A DNA stretch of 64,000 bases from Methylobacterium sp. J-088 (GTDB lineage: Bacteria > Pseudomonadota > Alphaproteobacteria > Rhizobiales > Beijerinckiaceae). The notes under the pieces are model-generated. The model was not told the DNA's origin and did no database searches. It was given only the letters and a program-made list of their open reading frames with translations. This document shows, piece after piece, positions 1-6,827 of this stretch. Made by a program: the position numbers and the translations under genes. The stretch is from the NCBI RefSeq assembly GCF_022829295.1, contig NZ_JAKSYH010000279.1:1-64000 (forward strand). The letters run 5' to 3'. How positions within the stretch are numbered: the stretch's first letter is position 1; every line of letters begins with the position of its first letter.

Positions 1-131
1 GCACCCACGCCTGGTTCAACCGCTTCCGCCGCCTGCCCATCCGCTACGAGCGACGCGCCGACATCTACGAAGCCTTCACCAGCCTCGCCGCAAGCCTCAT
101 CACTCTCAACCAGATCAAGCGGTTCTGTTAG
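1..131 (+). mobile_element. 3' end of an IS5-type transposase gene (partial)
   Basis: Frame 3 is open from the window edge to a TAG at 129-131 and encodes about 42 residues ending LITLNQIKRFC. The stretch with RFRRLPIRYERRADIY is typical of the C-terminus of IS5-group DDE transposases (IS4/IS5 superfamily), which cut and paste a short insertion sequence. Only the tail is visible; the catalytic DDE residues lie upstream of the window. The IS end is probably within a few bases of 131-141, because the neighbouring NYN gene loses its family sequence there. The family assignment rests on recognition of this tail. Confidence 0.7.
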
Positions 132-631
132 GCGCTCTTAATCCATCGATTTTGATCTCTCGCAATTAAACGGATTTCATCGGCCACCTCTGTCAAGTCT
201 TGATCTCGACAGAAAAGGATCCCGACGTCAAACTCCTGGCGATGAGCAAGGCGAATAACGTCCAGCGCAATACGAACGTCAATCCCCTTCTCATCACCGT
301 CTAGAAAAGTATGGGTACTTCCGTCTGGTAGACGGATTTGCTTATTACGATACCGCAATGGGCGCGTATACATAGTCACGCCTTCTCGGCCCATCTGAGC
401 GCCTTTGGCAGTCCAGAAATGGCTCCAGAAAGCGTTGTCAGTTGCATCGGGGACGCCCGTATAGAAACGGACGCCATCCAAGTGCCAGCCACGCTGCGCA
501 CAAACCGCCCTTGATAGGGCAACAGGATCGTAGTTGGGGAAGGTATACCCGAACGCTGCTTTTGCGCAGTGGAACAGGTTCTGGCCGTCGAAAAAGGCGA
601 CAGCTCGCTTGACTGGTGGTTCAACAGGCAT
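128..631 (-). pseudogene. NYN-domain (PIN-like) nuclease, C-terminus removed by an insertion sequence
   Basis: The 167-residue product starts with KRAVAFFDGQNLF, the first acidic motif of NYN/LabA-like PIN-fold RNases. Later acidic motifs are KGIDVRIALDVIRLA and FCRDQDLTEVADEI, so the metal-binding core (residues about 10-155) is present. In relatives the segment RDQ-RWIK is followed by IASAFP and a further tail. Here the frame reads RWIK then SA and stops at 128-130, exactly where the IS tail begins. I infer that the IS inserted into the 3' end and supplied a chance stop. Such proteins usually process or degrade RNA; whether the truncated form is active is unknown. Confidence 0.75.
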
Positions 632-756
632 GCGCCACTCCTATCCGGTCAAAGCCCGATAAGAGGGTGCAGGGCCAATAAGGTAGTGATAACCTCACCA
701 GAGGCCGAATGGCGTGTCCAGGGAGGGAAAAGTTGATGCACCGGATTTAGGATGCG

Positions 757-830
757 CGCGCTAATTTGTCAACGCCGGAGTTAGTGCGTGAGCTAAAAAC
801 GGCTCACTAATTCCGACGTTGGTTAACGCG
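757..830. repeat. Long imperfect inverted repeat (about 30-nt arms)
   Basis: The arm 757-793 (containing CAACGCCGGAGTTAGTG) pairs with 802-830 (containing CACTAATTCCGACGTTG), with a loop of about 8 nt around TAAAAACG. It lies immediately downstream of the transposase remnant read on the minus strand. It may be a hairpin made from IS terminal repeats, a small palindromic MITE, or a terminator; the lack of a T-run argues against the last. Confidence 0.5.
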
Positions 831-945
831 TTTCGTGACGCTGCTAGTAGCCCTTCCAAGCGCGGCTAACGCCTGACACCATCACCAGCTGGTTCAAGCG
901 ATTGGACGCCAGACCGTTGTCGAGGCGGCGGAAACTCGCCATTCG
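823..945 (-). pseudogene. Transposase C-terminal remnant (GYWQRH-type)
   Basis: Read on the minus strand from 945, the sequence encodes MASFRRLDNGLASN, later SGVSRAWKGY, then a TAG at 844-846, then QRHETR and a TAA at 823-825. The family signature at this place is GYWQRH, so the TAG looks like a Trp codon mutated to stop. A second remnant of the same kind lies at 17860-18060. I think this is the C-terminus of an IS1595/ISXO2-like transposase, but that family name is tentative. Nothing upstream of 945 matches in frame, so this is a fragment. Confidence 0.45.
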
Positions 946-1071
946 AGCCGCCCTGGTTAAGTGAGGCAATGAGCTAAGCGTGACCGCCGAAGTGCGGAAT
1001 GTCTTACCTTGGCGTATGCAGATTGGAATTTTCCGCATGCGCTCAGCTTTGACACAAGTCACCACCCTTCC

Positions 1072-1803
1072 TCAAACCGAGCGTGGCGCAGATGCGTCGA
1101 GCCCTACAGCATCCCGCACGGCTGCAATCGTCGCCAGCCGGACATTGCAGTGATGCATCATCCCGCCGGGCGTGCAGGACGGGACGAAGAGCGATTTACC
1201 GAACTGCCTTCCCTTGCCATCCTTGCCACGACTGAGGCCCCACAGCCGAGCGGAGCGGAGGCAGACGACGACGCGCTCACCAGCCTCAGCCTGTGGGAAG
1301 AGCACCTGCTGTGCGTGATCGAGCGCGACCCGGCTCGATTGCAGGGCGGTCAGCATGTGCCAGTCGTGGAATTTGCGCGAGTGATAGGCGCCGATGTTGA
1401 GGATGGCGATTTGGTCCGCCAGAGCGACCGGATCGGGGCTGAACTGGCGGGCAACCCGCGTCCACCATCTATGCGCGCCCTCGTGGTCAGACTGGCTTGG
1501 AAGGCTCCGCAAGCCGCCGCGTTGCTCGCGGTAGTAGGTGCGGCCAGCAACCGACTGCGCATGCGCCGTGTCGAAATCGTCGTACCCAGGCGACAGGAAC
1601 AGCAGCACGACCCTCGCGGTACGAAGCGGGCCAAAGAAGCCGATCGGTAGGCAATCGAGATTGAAGTTGTGGTTGGAGCGCTCGCCCGGCCGTTCCTCGC
1701 CCTTCGGCCAGCCCGGCTGCCGCTCGAATACCTCGGCGTCGGCCGGATGCACGCGAGCATCATCCGGGATGCGCGCCCAGAAATCGAAAATATCCTCGGC
1801 CAT
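1072..1803 (-). CDS. Hypothetical protein, possibly with a uracil-DNA-glycosylase-like fold
   Basis: A 243-residue ORF beginning MAEDIFDFW with an ordinary amino acid composition, unlike the plus-strand ORF that overlaps it. The segment VVLLFLSPGYDDFD (about residues 65-78), followed by a Tyr/Arg-rich helix, recalls the GxNPG-type motif of the UDG superfamily, and the C-terminal CTPGGMMHHCNV could supply a second active-site loop. This resemblance is weak and I give no function. It stands alone: the nearest neighbours are the transposase remnant downstream and a palindrome-rich gap upstream. Confidence 0.5.
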   Translation of the reverse strand: MAEDIFDFWARIPDDARVHPADAEVFERQPGWPKGEERPGERSNHNFNLDCLPIGFFGPLRTARVVLLFLSPGYDDFDTAHAQSVAGRTYYREQRGGLRSLPSQSDHEGAHRWWTRVARQFSPDPVALADQIAILNIGAYHSRKFHDWHMLTALQSSRVALDHAQQVLFPQAEAGERVVVCLRSARLWGLSRGKDGKGRQFGKSLFVPSCTPGGMMHHCNVRLATIAAVRDAVGLDASAPRSV

Positions 1804-1902
1804 GGTGCCCTCGCGGTCGATGGCCCGTTTAAGCGCAGTTGAGCTTGCTAGCTAAGCCGAACCAGGATTGAGTTCGAGTAGCATGCGCTAGCGCGCCACC
1901 AC

Positions 1903-1926
1903 TGCGCCACCATCGATGGTGGCGCA
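1903..1926. repeat. Perfect 24-bp palindrome
   Basis: TGCGCCACCATC at 1903-1914 is followed by its exact reverse complement. It lies about 100 bp upstream of the start codon of the minus-strand 243-residue gene, in a gap (1804-2112) that holds no convincing gene. It could be an operator or a cruciform-forming site. Confidence 0.55.
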
Positions 1927-2112
1927 TGCACTTATGGTCGCGCATTCCGAGATGGCCCGACGCCTCCCGGCGTGCGGCGCCAGCACGCGGGGGGGTTATA
2001 GGGGGGTGCTAGCGCGCGCACTGCGCTGACGCACAATGAACTACTAGAAATACTTTCTATTATTTTCAGCCCCGCATTATGCCGAGACAAGTTTCGCTTG
2101 ATCCGCTCACGG

Positions 2113-2148
2113 ACCGGATATAGTTACAGGTATGTAACATTATCCGGT
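2113..2148. promoter_or_regulatory. Dyad repeat upstream of the 158-residue phage-like gene
   Basis: ACCGGATA, GTTAC, a 6-nt spacer, GTAAC and TATCCGGT form a two-tier inverted repeat whose 15-nt arms match at 13 positions. It ends 68 bp before the start codon at 2217, so an operator for that gene or an origin-like site is plausible. No protein partner can be named. Confidence 0.45.
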
Positions 2149-2216
2149 CGGATCGCCGGCCATTGGTATCCTAGACTTCAAGCCATCTCTCCACCGGATC
2201 GGCGAGGAATTAATCC

Positions 2217-2693
2217 ATGGCATTCGTCCAACAGCTCCAAGCCCGAGCCCAATCTACTAAGGCTGATCCCCGCGACCACCGGACGTGGCCTGTGGCACTC
2301 GGCCGACTGGTAGGGCACCGAGACGACAAGCTCGGCATCGAGTGGCTGTTCAGCCGCGAGGTGTATGATCGGCTCGGCCTCGATCCGCAGGAACGGCACA
2401 AGGGCCAGACCCCGCGCCGCGTTGCGGCCGGCATGAAGGCGCACGGTTGGACCCGCCAGCTTGTCGGGCCGCGATCCGCCAGAGAGAGCGGGTACTGCCG
2501 GGCGCTCCGGGAGGATCGCACCGCCCCCGCCGTGCCAGTCTCGCCCCATCACGAGGCCGCGGTGTTCGCAATCCGCGTCACCCTTGAGAGGCTGACTCGC
2601 ATGGGGCTGACCGGCGCTCAGCTCGACGCGGCTTGGGATACCGCACGCCTTGCACCTGCCGAGCCGGATGCCGAGATCATCGTATCGCTGTAG
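2217..2693 (+). CDS. Phage-like hypothetical protein, similar to VapE/primase C-terminal ends
   Basis: The start ATG has a good ribosome site, GAGGAA, eight bases upstream. The 158-residue product has a central section (about residues 38-98) with GIEWLFSREVYDRLGL, then RRVAAGMKAHGW and a following GYCR. In phage and satellite VapE or primase-polymerase proteins, the C-terminal winged-helix region shows the same pattern (R-R-x-x-x-x-M-x-x-x-GW then GY-R). The ATPase part is missing, so it could be a stand-alone DNA-binding domain or a decayed replication gene. A dyad symmetry at 2113-2148 precedes it. The antisense ORF over the same interval has shadow-like composition. Confidence 0.5.
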   Translation: MAFVQQLQARAQSTKADPRDHRTWPVALGRLVGHRDDKLGIEWLFSREVYDRLGLDPQERHKGQTPRRVAAGMKAHGWTRQLVGPRSARESGYCRALREDRTAPAVPVSPHHEAAVFAIRVTLERLTRMGLTGAQLDAAWDTARLAPAEPDAEIIVSL

Positions 2694-2755
2694 CCGGCGC
2701 CGTACCGCCGTCCGAATTCCATGCGACCGCTTCGACAAACTACGAGGGCCGGACC

Positions 2756-3124
2756 ATGCCAACAGACGAGCCCGCCGGCCAACGCCTCACCTCGTTCCTC
2801 GACGGACCGGCGACGGGGCCGGCTGACGCTGCCGAAACCGCTGCGCGGCACTACACCGATGCCGTCAGGATGTTCGAAGCGGACTTAGAGGAATTCATCG
2901 CGCCTGAGATGCCGGACGCTGAGATCGAGCGAGCGTTTCAGGCTGCCCTGGCTGAATGGCGGCGGACGGCACCACAGCGCGCCGAAGCGGAACGGAAGCG
3001 GCTTGCCGAAACAGAGCGGCGGGTACGGGAGCGGTCCGTGACATCCGTGTCCGCGCCAAGCGCCGAGGCCATGATCGACCCGGCACGGGCTTTTCAGGAC
3101 AACACGGATGCGGGCAAGACCTGA
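2756..3124 (+). CDS. Hypothetical protein with predicted coiled coil
   Basis: I chose the ATG at 2756 (MPTDEPAGQR) over an upstream in-frame start at 2633, because 2633 lies inside the preceding gene. The 122-residue product is highly charged. Residues about 50-100 (EFIAPEMPDAEIERAFQ, then repeated Ala/Glu/Arg with AEAERKRLAETE) look like a long helix or coiled coil. It follows the 158-residue gene by 62 bp on the same strand and may share its promoter. I do not recognise a family; small proteins of this style are common in phage and island modules. Confidence 0.45.
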   Translation: MPTDEPAGQRLTSFLDGPATGPADAAETAARHYTDAVRMFEADLEEFIAPEMPDAEIERAFQAALAEWRRTAPQRAEAERKRLAETERRVRERSVTSVSAPSAEAMIDPARAFQDNTDAGKT

Positions 3125-3295
3125 AAGACCGCCGGAAACCGGCCTAGGATGGCTCAGCTCGGGCACCGTGGCCAAATCCGCCCCTGCCTACCCCGCAAAA
3201 CCTTCGACCGCTGGCGCCGCCTCTGAGTCCATTTAAACGGCAATATAAAAACTGGATTTTTCTGTTGGTGCTACGATCGACTGCCGGATACAGAC

Positions 3296-3311
3296 TAATT
3301 CCGCGGAATTA
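3296..3311. repeat. Palindrome TAATTCCGCGGAATTA, copy 1
   Basis: A perfect 16-bp palindrome, with TA continuing the match on the right. An identical 16-mer recurs at 17200-17215, and a shorter ATTCCGCGGAAT core is at 15871-15882. It lies in the gap 3125-3383, which otherwise holds no gene. Confidence 0.6.
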
Positions 3312-3383
3312 ATACTTGATCGGCATTCGAATGGCCGATGACTCAACGCTTCAATTGCGATCGAACCCGAACGTGCAGGTCCA

Positions 3384-3605
3384 TCACTCGGATGCTTCGG
3401 CGGTCTTGCCAGCGTTCCGCTTGGAGCGGTGCTTCAGCTCGCGCTCGATGCCTTTACGGATCACGGCAAGGCGATCCTCGCCCGGCAGCTTCGCCGCGTC
3501 GAGGCGTTCGACCATTTCGCTGGTCAGCGGAAGCGTAAGGCGCTTCTCCCATTCCTTCGTGCGACCCACCCGGCCGCGGTTCTCATAGGTATGAAATTGC
3601 GTCAA
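3384..3605 (-). CDS. Ribbon-helix-helix-like regulator, probably autoregulatory
   Basis: A 73-residue basic protein. KRLTLPLTSEMVERLDA (about residues 21-37) fits the DNA-contacting beta strand plus first helix of ribbon-helix-helix proteins, and RLAVIRKGIERELKHR (about 45-60) fits the second helix. Such proteins bind palindromic operators as dimers. Two perfect palindromes with the same core, CGTACGTACG, lie 36-73 bp upstream of its ATG, which strongly suggests autorepression. It may also control neighbouring island genes. A plasmid-partition or antitoxin role is possible, but no toxin or ParA gene is adjacent. Confidence 0.6.
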   Translation of the reverse strand: MTQFHTYENRGRVGRTKEWEKRLTLPLTSEMVERLDAAKLPGEDRLAVIRKGIERELKHRSKRNAGKTAEASE

Positions 3606-3640
3606 GGCGCACCTTTTCCGCTTGGATGGCGTTGACTACG

Positions 3641-3678
3641 TATCGTACGTACGATATCGCTCAAACCGTACGTACGGT
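3641..3678. promoter_or_regulatory. Paired palindromic operators, CGTACGTACG core
   Basis: Palindrome one is TATCGTACGTACGATA (3641-3656) and palindrome two is ACCGTACGTACGGT (3665-3678). Both are perfect, share the 10-bp core, and have centres 23 bp apart, about two helical turns. They lie upstream of the ribbon-helix-helix gene read leftward and about 180 bp upstream of the rightward gene at 3855. The likely ligand is the ribbon-helix-helix protein. Confidence 0.65.
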
Positions 3679-3854
3679 CTGTGTGCAAAATCCACGTGGG
3701 CTCAGGGCAATTGCTGACTGATCCCTGATTGTCCGTTGAGCCACTTCGGCAAGGTCGGCATCGGCACTGTCAAGGTCAATAGGCTCATCCGCCTTAAACG
3801 ACGAACATCACTCAATATCGAGCCAACTTTACCCCTGCGAGATTGGGAGTGACC

Positions 3855-4130
3855 ATGCGCGACCAAATTTCTGATGCGAACCTGCCGGCCCACATCGCCC
3901 GTCAGATCGAAGCGTGCGAAGCGCTGCTGCCCACCGTGGACCTGAGACACCGCGTGATCGCCGAGCGGTCGTTGTTGGCGCTCAGGGATGCGCAGGCTGA
4001 GGCCGATGAGGGCGATCTGTCCGGCGCCCGCCTGACGCTGATGCTCGGCATGGGGGAGTTGCTGTCTGCTGCGATTGAGGCACAGGCGGTGCAATCCATG
4101 AGGAGGCTGCACGCTGCTAGGGCGGCCTAG
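3855..4130 (+). CDS. Hypothetical 91-residue protein (intact copy of a duplicated family)
   Basis: The ATG at 3855 is preceded by GGGAGTG; the TTG at 3843 is less likely. The product is helical and Ala/Leu-rich, with RHRVIAERSLLALRDAQ and ADEGDLSGARLTLMLG. I do not recognise the family. A decayed second copy occurs at about 7945-8109, with the same ADEGD-SGARLT core interrupted by a stop, so the gene has been duplicated within the island. The HAD hydrolase gene follows 80 bp downstream on the same strand. Confidence 0.5.
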   Translation: MRDQISDANLPAHIARQIEACEALLPTVDLRHRVIAERSLLALRDAQAEADEGDLSGARLTLMLGMGELLSAAIEAQAVQSMRRLHAARAA

Positions 4131-4210
4131 TCAGATTGCGCGCCCGGTACCATCCGCTCAGGCTGGACATCGGGCATTGCAGGCAGGGATAATCCGCCGG
4201 GGTTTGCCCG

Positions 4211-4921
4211 ATGGGACCGATCATGCTGCACCTGCAACCCGTGCCGAAGGTCATCACCTTCGACTGTTACGGAACATTGGTCCGGTGGCATGATACCGTT
4301 CGGTCGGCAGCTCGCGCGATCCTCGCCGGGCGCGTTGTCGAGACTGATGCGCAGGACCGATCAGCCGCTCTGGCTGATCGGTTGCGGGGGGCTGCCGTAG
4401 AGCGGCAGCAGCGCCCTCCGTTCTGCGACTACAAATCCGTTCTGCGATCCGCTTTGAGCGAAGCTCTGTCTGGATTCGGCCTGTCTGCCAGATCTGAGGA
4501 CGAGGATACGTTGCTGGCGATCCTGAGCCGGATTGAGCCACACCCCGAGGTTCCTACGGCCCTCGACCGTCTCCGCGAACGCTACCAACTCGCGATCATC
4601 AGCAACACGGATGACGACCTAATAGCGGGCACCGTTGCGGCGATCGGGGTGCCGATAGATTTTGTAGTCACCGCTGAGCAGGCCCGCGCCTACAAGCCCG
4701 ATCACCGGCTCTTCCTGCATGCCTACCACACCATCGGCGTCACGAAGGACGAGACCATCCACGTTGGCATGGGGCAATTCACCGATCTCAAGGTCTGCCA
4801 CGAACTCGGTATTCGCTCCGTCTGGATCGATCGGATCGGTGAACCGCTGAGCCCAGATTGGCCGCCGCATGCCAAGCTGGACGATCTAACGGGCTTGCCC
4901 GCTCTGCTGTCGGTTGATTGA
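4211..4921 (+). CDS. HAD-superfamily hydrolase, haloacid dehalogenase type II
   Basis: A 236-residue protein with the four HAD motifs in order. ITFDCYGTL has the nucleophile Asp18. IISNTDDD is motif II with its Ser. YKPDHRLF gives the motif III Lys. VGMGQFTDLKVCHELG occupies the motif IV position. The helical cap lies between motifs I and II. This arrangement fits type II 2-haloacid dehalogenases, which release halide from 2-haloalkanoic acids through an aspartyl ester. However, many members act on other phosphorylated or halogenated compounds, so the substrate is open. Length is normal. An alternative ATG four codons later (4223) cannot be excluded. There is no operon partner; the next 350 bases are AT-rich and non-coding. 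Confidence 0.8.
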   Translation: MGPIMLHLQPVPKVITFDCYGTLVRWHDTVRSAARAILAGRVVETDAQDRSAALADRLRGAAVERQQRPPFCDYKSVLRSALSEALSGFGLSARSEDEDTLLAILSRIEPHPEVPTALDRLRERYQLAIISNTDDDLIAGTVAAIGVPIDFVVTAEQARAYKPDHRLFLHAYHTIGVTKDETIHVGMGQFTDLKVCHELGIRSVWIDRIGEPLSPDWPPHAKLDDLTGLPALLSVD

Positions 4922-5275
4922 GCGGCTCGCAAGGGTGTTTGTGCGTCCGCATATAATATCAATAAGACTGCAGCGTTTCGATTGCAGGCAAATGCGCTGC
5001 CTACAACATATACATGCGAAGGTCAGAATAAAACATATTCGAAGTCAGTGGCGTCTATTACTAAGCAGATCGACAGACAGACGGTTCATGCCTCTTGGTG
5101 AAAACTTGATGAAAAACCTAAACAGTAGGAGAGATAGCAAAAATCGAATCTATAGGTCTTACACGCGACGCAGAAAGCCAAACTAGCGAACTAAATAAGA
5201 AGTGGGCTACAATGGTCAAGTCGGTCGTCATTGCTCACCCTGAGCTTGCGTCCCGACAAGGCGGGGAGACAAGCC
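4922..5275. other. AT-rich non-coding stretch
   Basis: This gap separates the HAD gene from the membrane methyltransferase and is markedly more AT-rich than the flanks. It contains only short ORFs, one of about 30 codons from the ATG at 5214 that overlaps the next start. I see no RNA gene or clear terminator; it presumably carries the promoter of the gene at 5276. Confidence 0.4.
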
Positions 5276-6688
5276 ATGTCCGGCTGCGTAAGCGAAAGAG
5301 GTAACATCGACCGTCTCAGTAAAATTCTTGACGCCGAAGTAGACAGGAAAAGCTCCGCGCCATCTATTCAAGAAAATGGAGAAGCCACCCTCCAAGATTC
5401 ACCATCCATATCTGCGCCTTGGCCCGACATGTGGGCTAGACTGGAGAATGATGTAAACATTCCAACTTTAATCTTCAGCGATGACGTGCCTTGGCAAATG
5501 TCAAGGTGGGAAAAATACACGCTAAATGCCATTTTGCAAAATCTCAAACCGGTAGTTTCTATCGAAATTGGCAGATACAAAGGCGGAAGCCTCCAAATAA
5601 TATCGGAACACAGTCAAACCGTCTACTCTATCGATTTAGATGATAGTTACACCAATTATTTATCGCAGAAGTACAAAAACGTCGAATTCATTCACGGGAG
5701 ATCGCCTGAAGTAATTTGCGACGCAATGCGGCATATTGATAAAAACGGACATAATTTTATTCTGATAGACGGAGATCATTCGGAGAAAGGCGTTGCAGAC
5801 GACATAAACGCCATACTAAATTTCAATACGCAAGCCTCATTGATAATACTGATGCACGACAGTTTCAACCCTGAATGTCGAAGTGGCATATTAAAGGCAA
5901 AATGGAAAGATAACAGAAATGTTTCCTTCTTGGAAATCGATTTCGTTCCCGGATCTCTGCATAAAGAATCGTTCGATCAGGCGTCGGGCAGTTCGATGTG
6001 GGGAGGATTCGCGTGTGCATTAATTGGTCAAGAGCAAAATCAGAAAGATCTTCTGATCTTCCAAAGTCAGAAAAACTTATTTGAATTGGCGATGAAATCG
6101 ATACAAACACCCGATACACGAACTGTTACGGAAGTGAATTCAATTTACAAACTTCATAGAGATTTCTTGGAACATGAGAACAATCTTGTTAATCAAAGAA
6201 CAACGTGGCTGATGACCACTCAATCTTTCTTGATGGCCATATTTGGGTTATCTTTCAAGGGCTACTTGGATTTAGCAGAGAAATATGATCCCCTTAAGAT
6301 AGAAAATTCTGAGTCCATATCATATTTATGGTCTTTCAAATTGTTGTTCGTGCTGTTCGCTCTCGTTGGGCTAGCTGTTTCGAAAGCAACCATAGACTCC
6401 GTTCAATCCGCAAGAAAATCCTTGAAATTTGTCGGCGACAACTGGACGAAAAATTTTATGCACGACACTACTTACAGTGAAAATTTACCGCCTATAATTG
6501 GTCCGAGATCCATCGGTATTGAAAGCAAAAAAGTCAGCTTGTCTGTCGCCTTGCCACGCTTCTTTATTATGCTTTGGTCAGTCGTGTCTATTCTCATCGT
6601 TTTTCTTCCACCAGACAGGGCGTCATCATATTTAATGAGATTCTTTAGTGTGGCCGCAAGTGCGATATTAGATATTAGGGCGAACTGA
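5276..6688 (+). CDS. SAM-methyltransferase domain fused to a C-terminal multi-pass membrane domain
   Basis: I chose the ATG at 5276 because GGGGAGA stands just upstream; the TTG at 5231 lacks such support. The product has 470 residues. Residues about 70-265 form a Methyltransf_24-type class I fold: VSIEIGRYKGGSL (94-106), VYSIDLD (116-122) and FILIDGDHSEKGVADD (161-176). Residues 285-470 are different: a helix with FLEHENNLVNQRTTWLM leads into membrane segments at about 310-327, 350-371 and 424-446. The N/Q-R-xxWL-xxQ-xFL pattern is seen in small membrane modules of accessory regions. Base composition is AT-rich, a sign of transfer. Function is unknown; the architecture suggests a membrane-tethered modifier or effector. 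Confidence 0.65.
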   Translation: MSGCVSERGNIDRLSKILDAEVDRKSSAPSIQENGEATLQDSPSISAPWPDMWARLENDVNIPTLIFSDDVPWQMSRWEKYTLNAILQNLKPVVSIEIGRYKGGSLQIISEHSQTVYSIDLDDSYTNYLSQKYKNVEFIHGRSPEVICDAMRHIDKNGHNFILIDGDHSEKGVADDINAILNFNTQASLIILMHDSFNPECRSGILKAKWKDNRNVSFLEIDFVPGSLHKESFDQASGSSMWGGFACALIGQEQNQKDLLIFQSQKNLFELAMKSIQTPDTRTVTEVNSIYKLHRDFLEHENNLVNQRTTWLMTTQSFLMAIFGLSFKGYLDLAEKYDPLKIENSESISYLWSFKLLFVLFALVGLAVSKATIDSVQSARKSLKFVGDNWTKNFMHDTTYSENLPPIIGPRSIGIESKKVSLSVALPRFFIMLWSVVSILIVFLPPDRASSYLMRFFSVAASAILDIRAN

Positions 6689-6827
6689 TAACAGCGGTGC
6701 AAATCGTTGCGACCGGACACCGTGTGGCGGTTATTCTGAAAAGTATTTCCTTTAATTACACATTCAAACGGATTTGAGCGTTATTCCCATATGACAGCGC
6801 TGCGTCGGTCGGCAGTTGAGGCCTGAG

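Noticed and set aside
1009..1650. 213-residue plus-strand ORF
   Set aside because: Overlaps the 243-residue minus-strand gene, which has the more natural protein composition.
2178..2762. 194-residue minus-strand ORF
   Set aside because: Overlaps the plus-strand gene at 2217, which has a good ribosome site and phage-like motifs; this one looks like a shadow.
5214..5305. 30-codon ORF overlapping the start of the methyltransferase fusion
   Set aside because: Could be a leader peptide, but there is no attenuator structure and no conserved pattern to support it.
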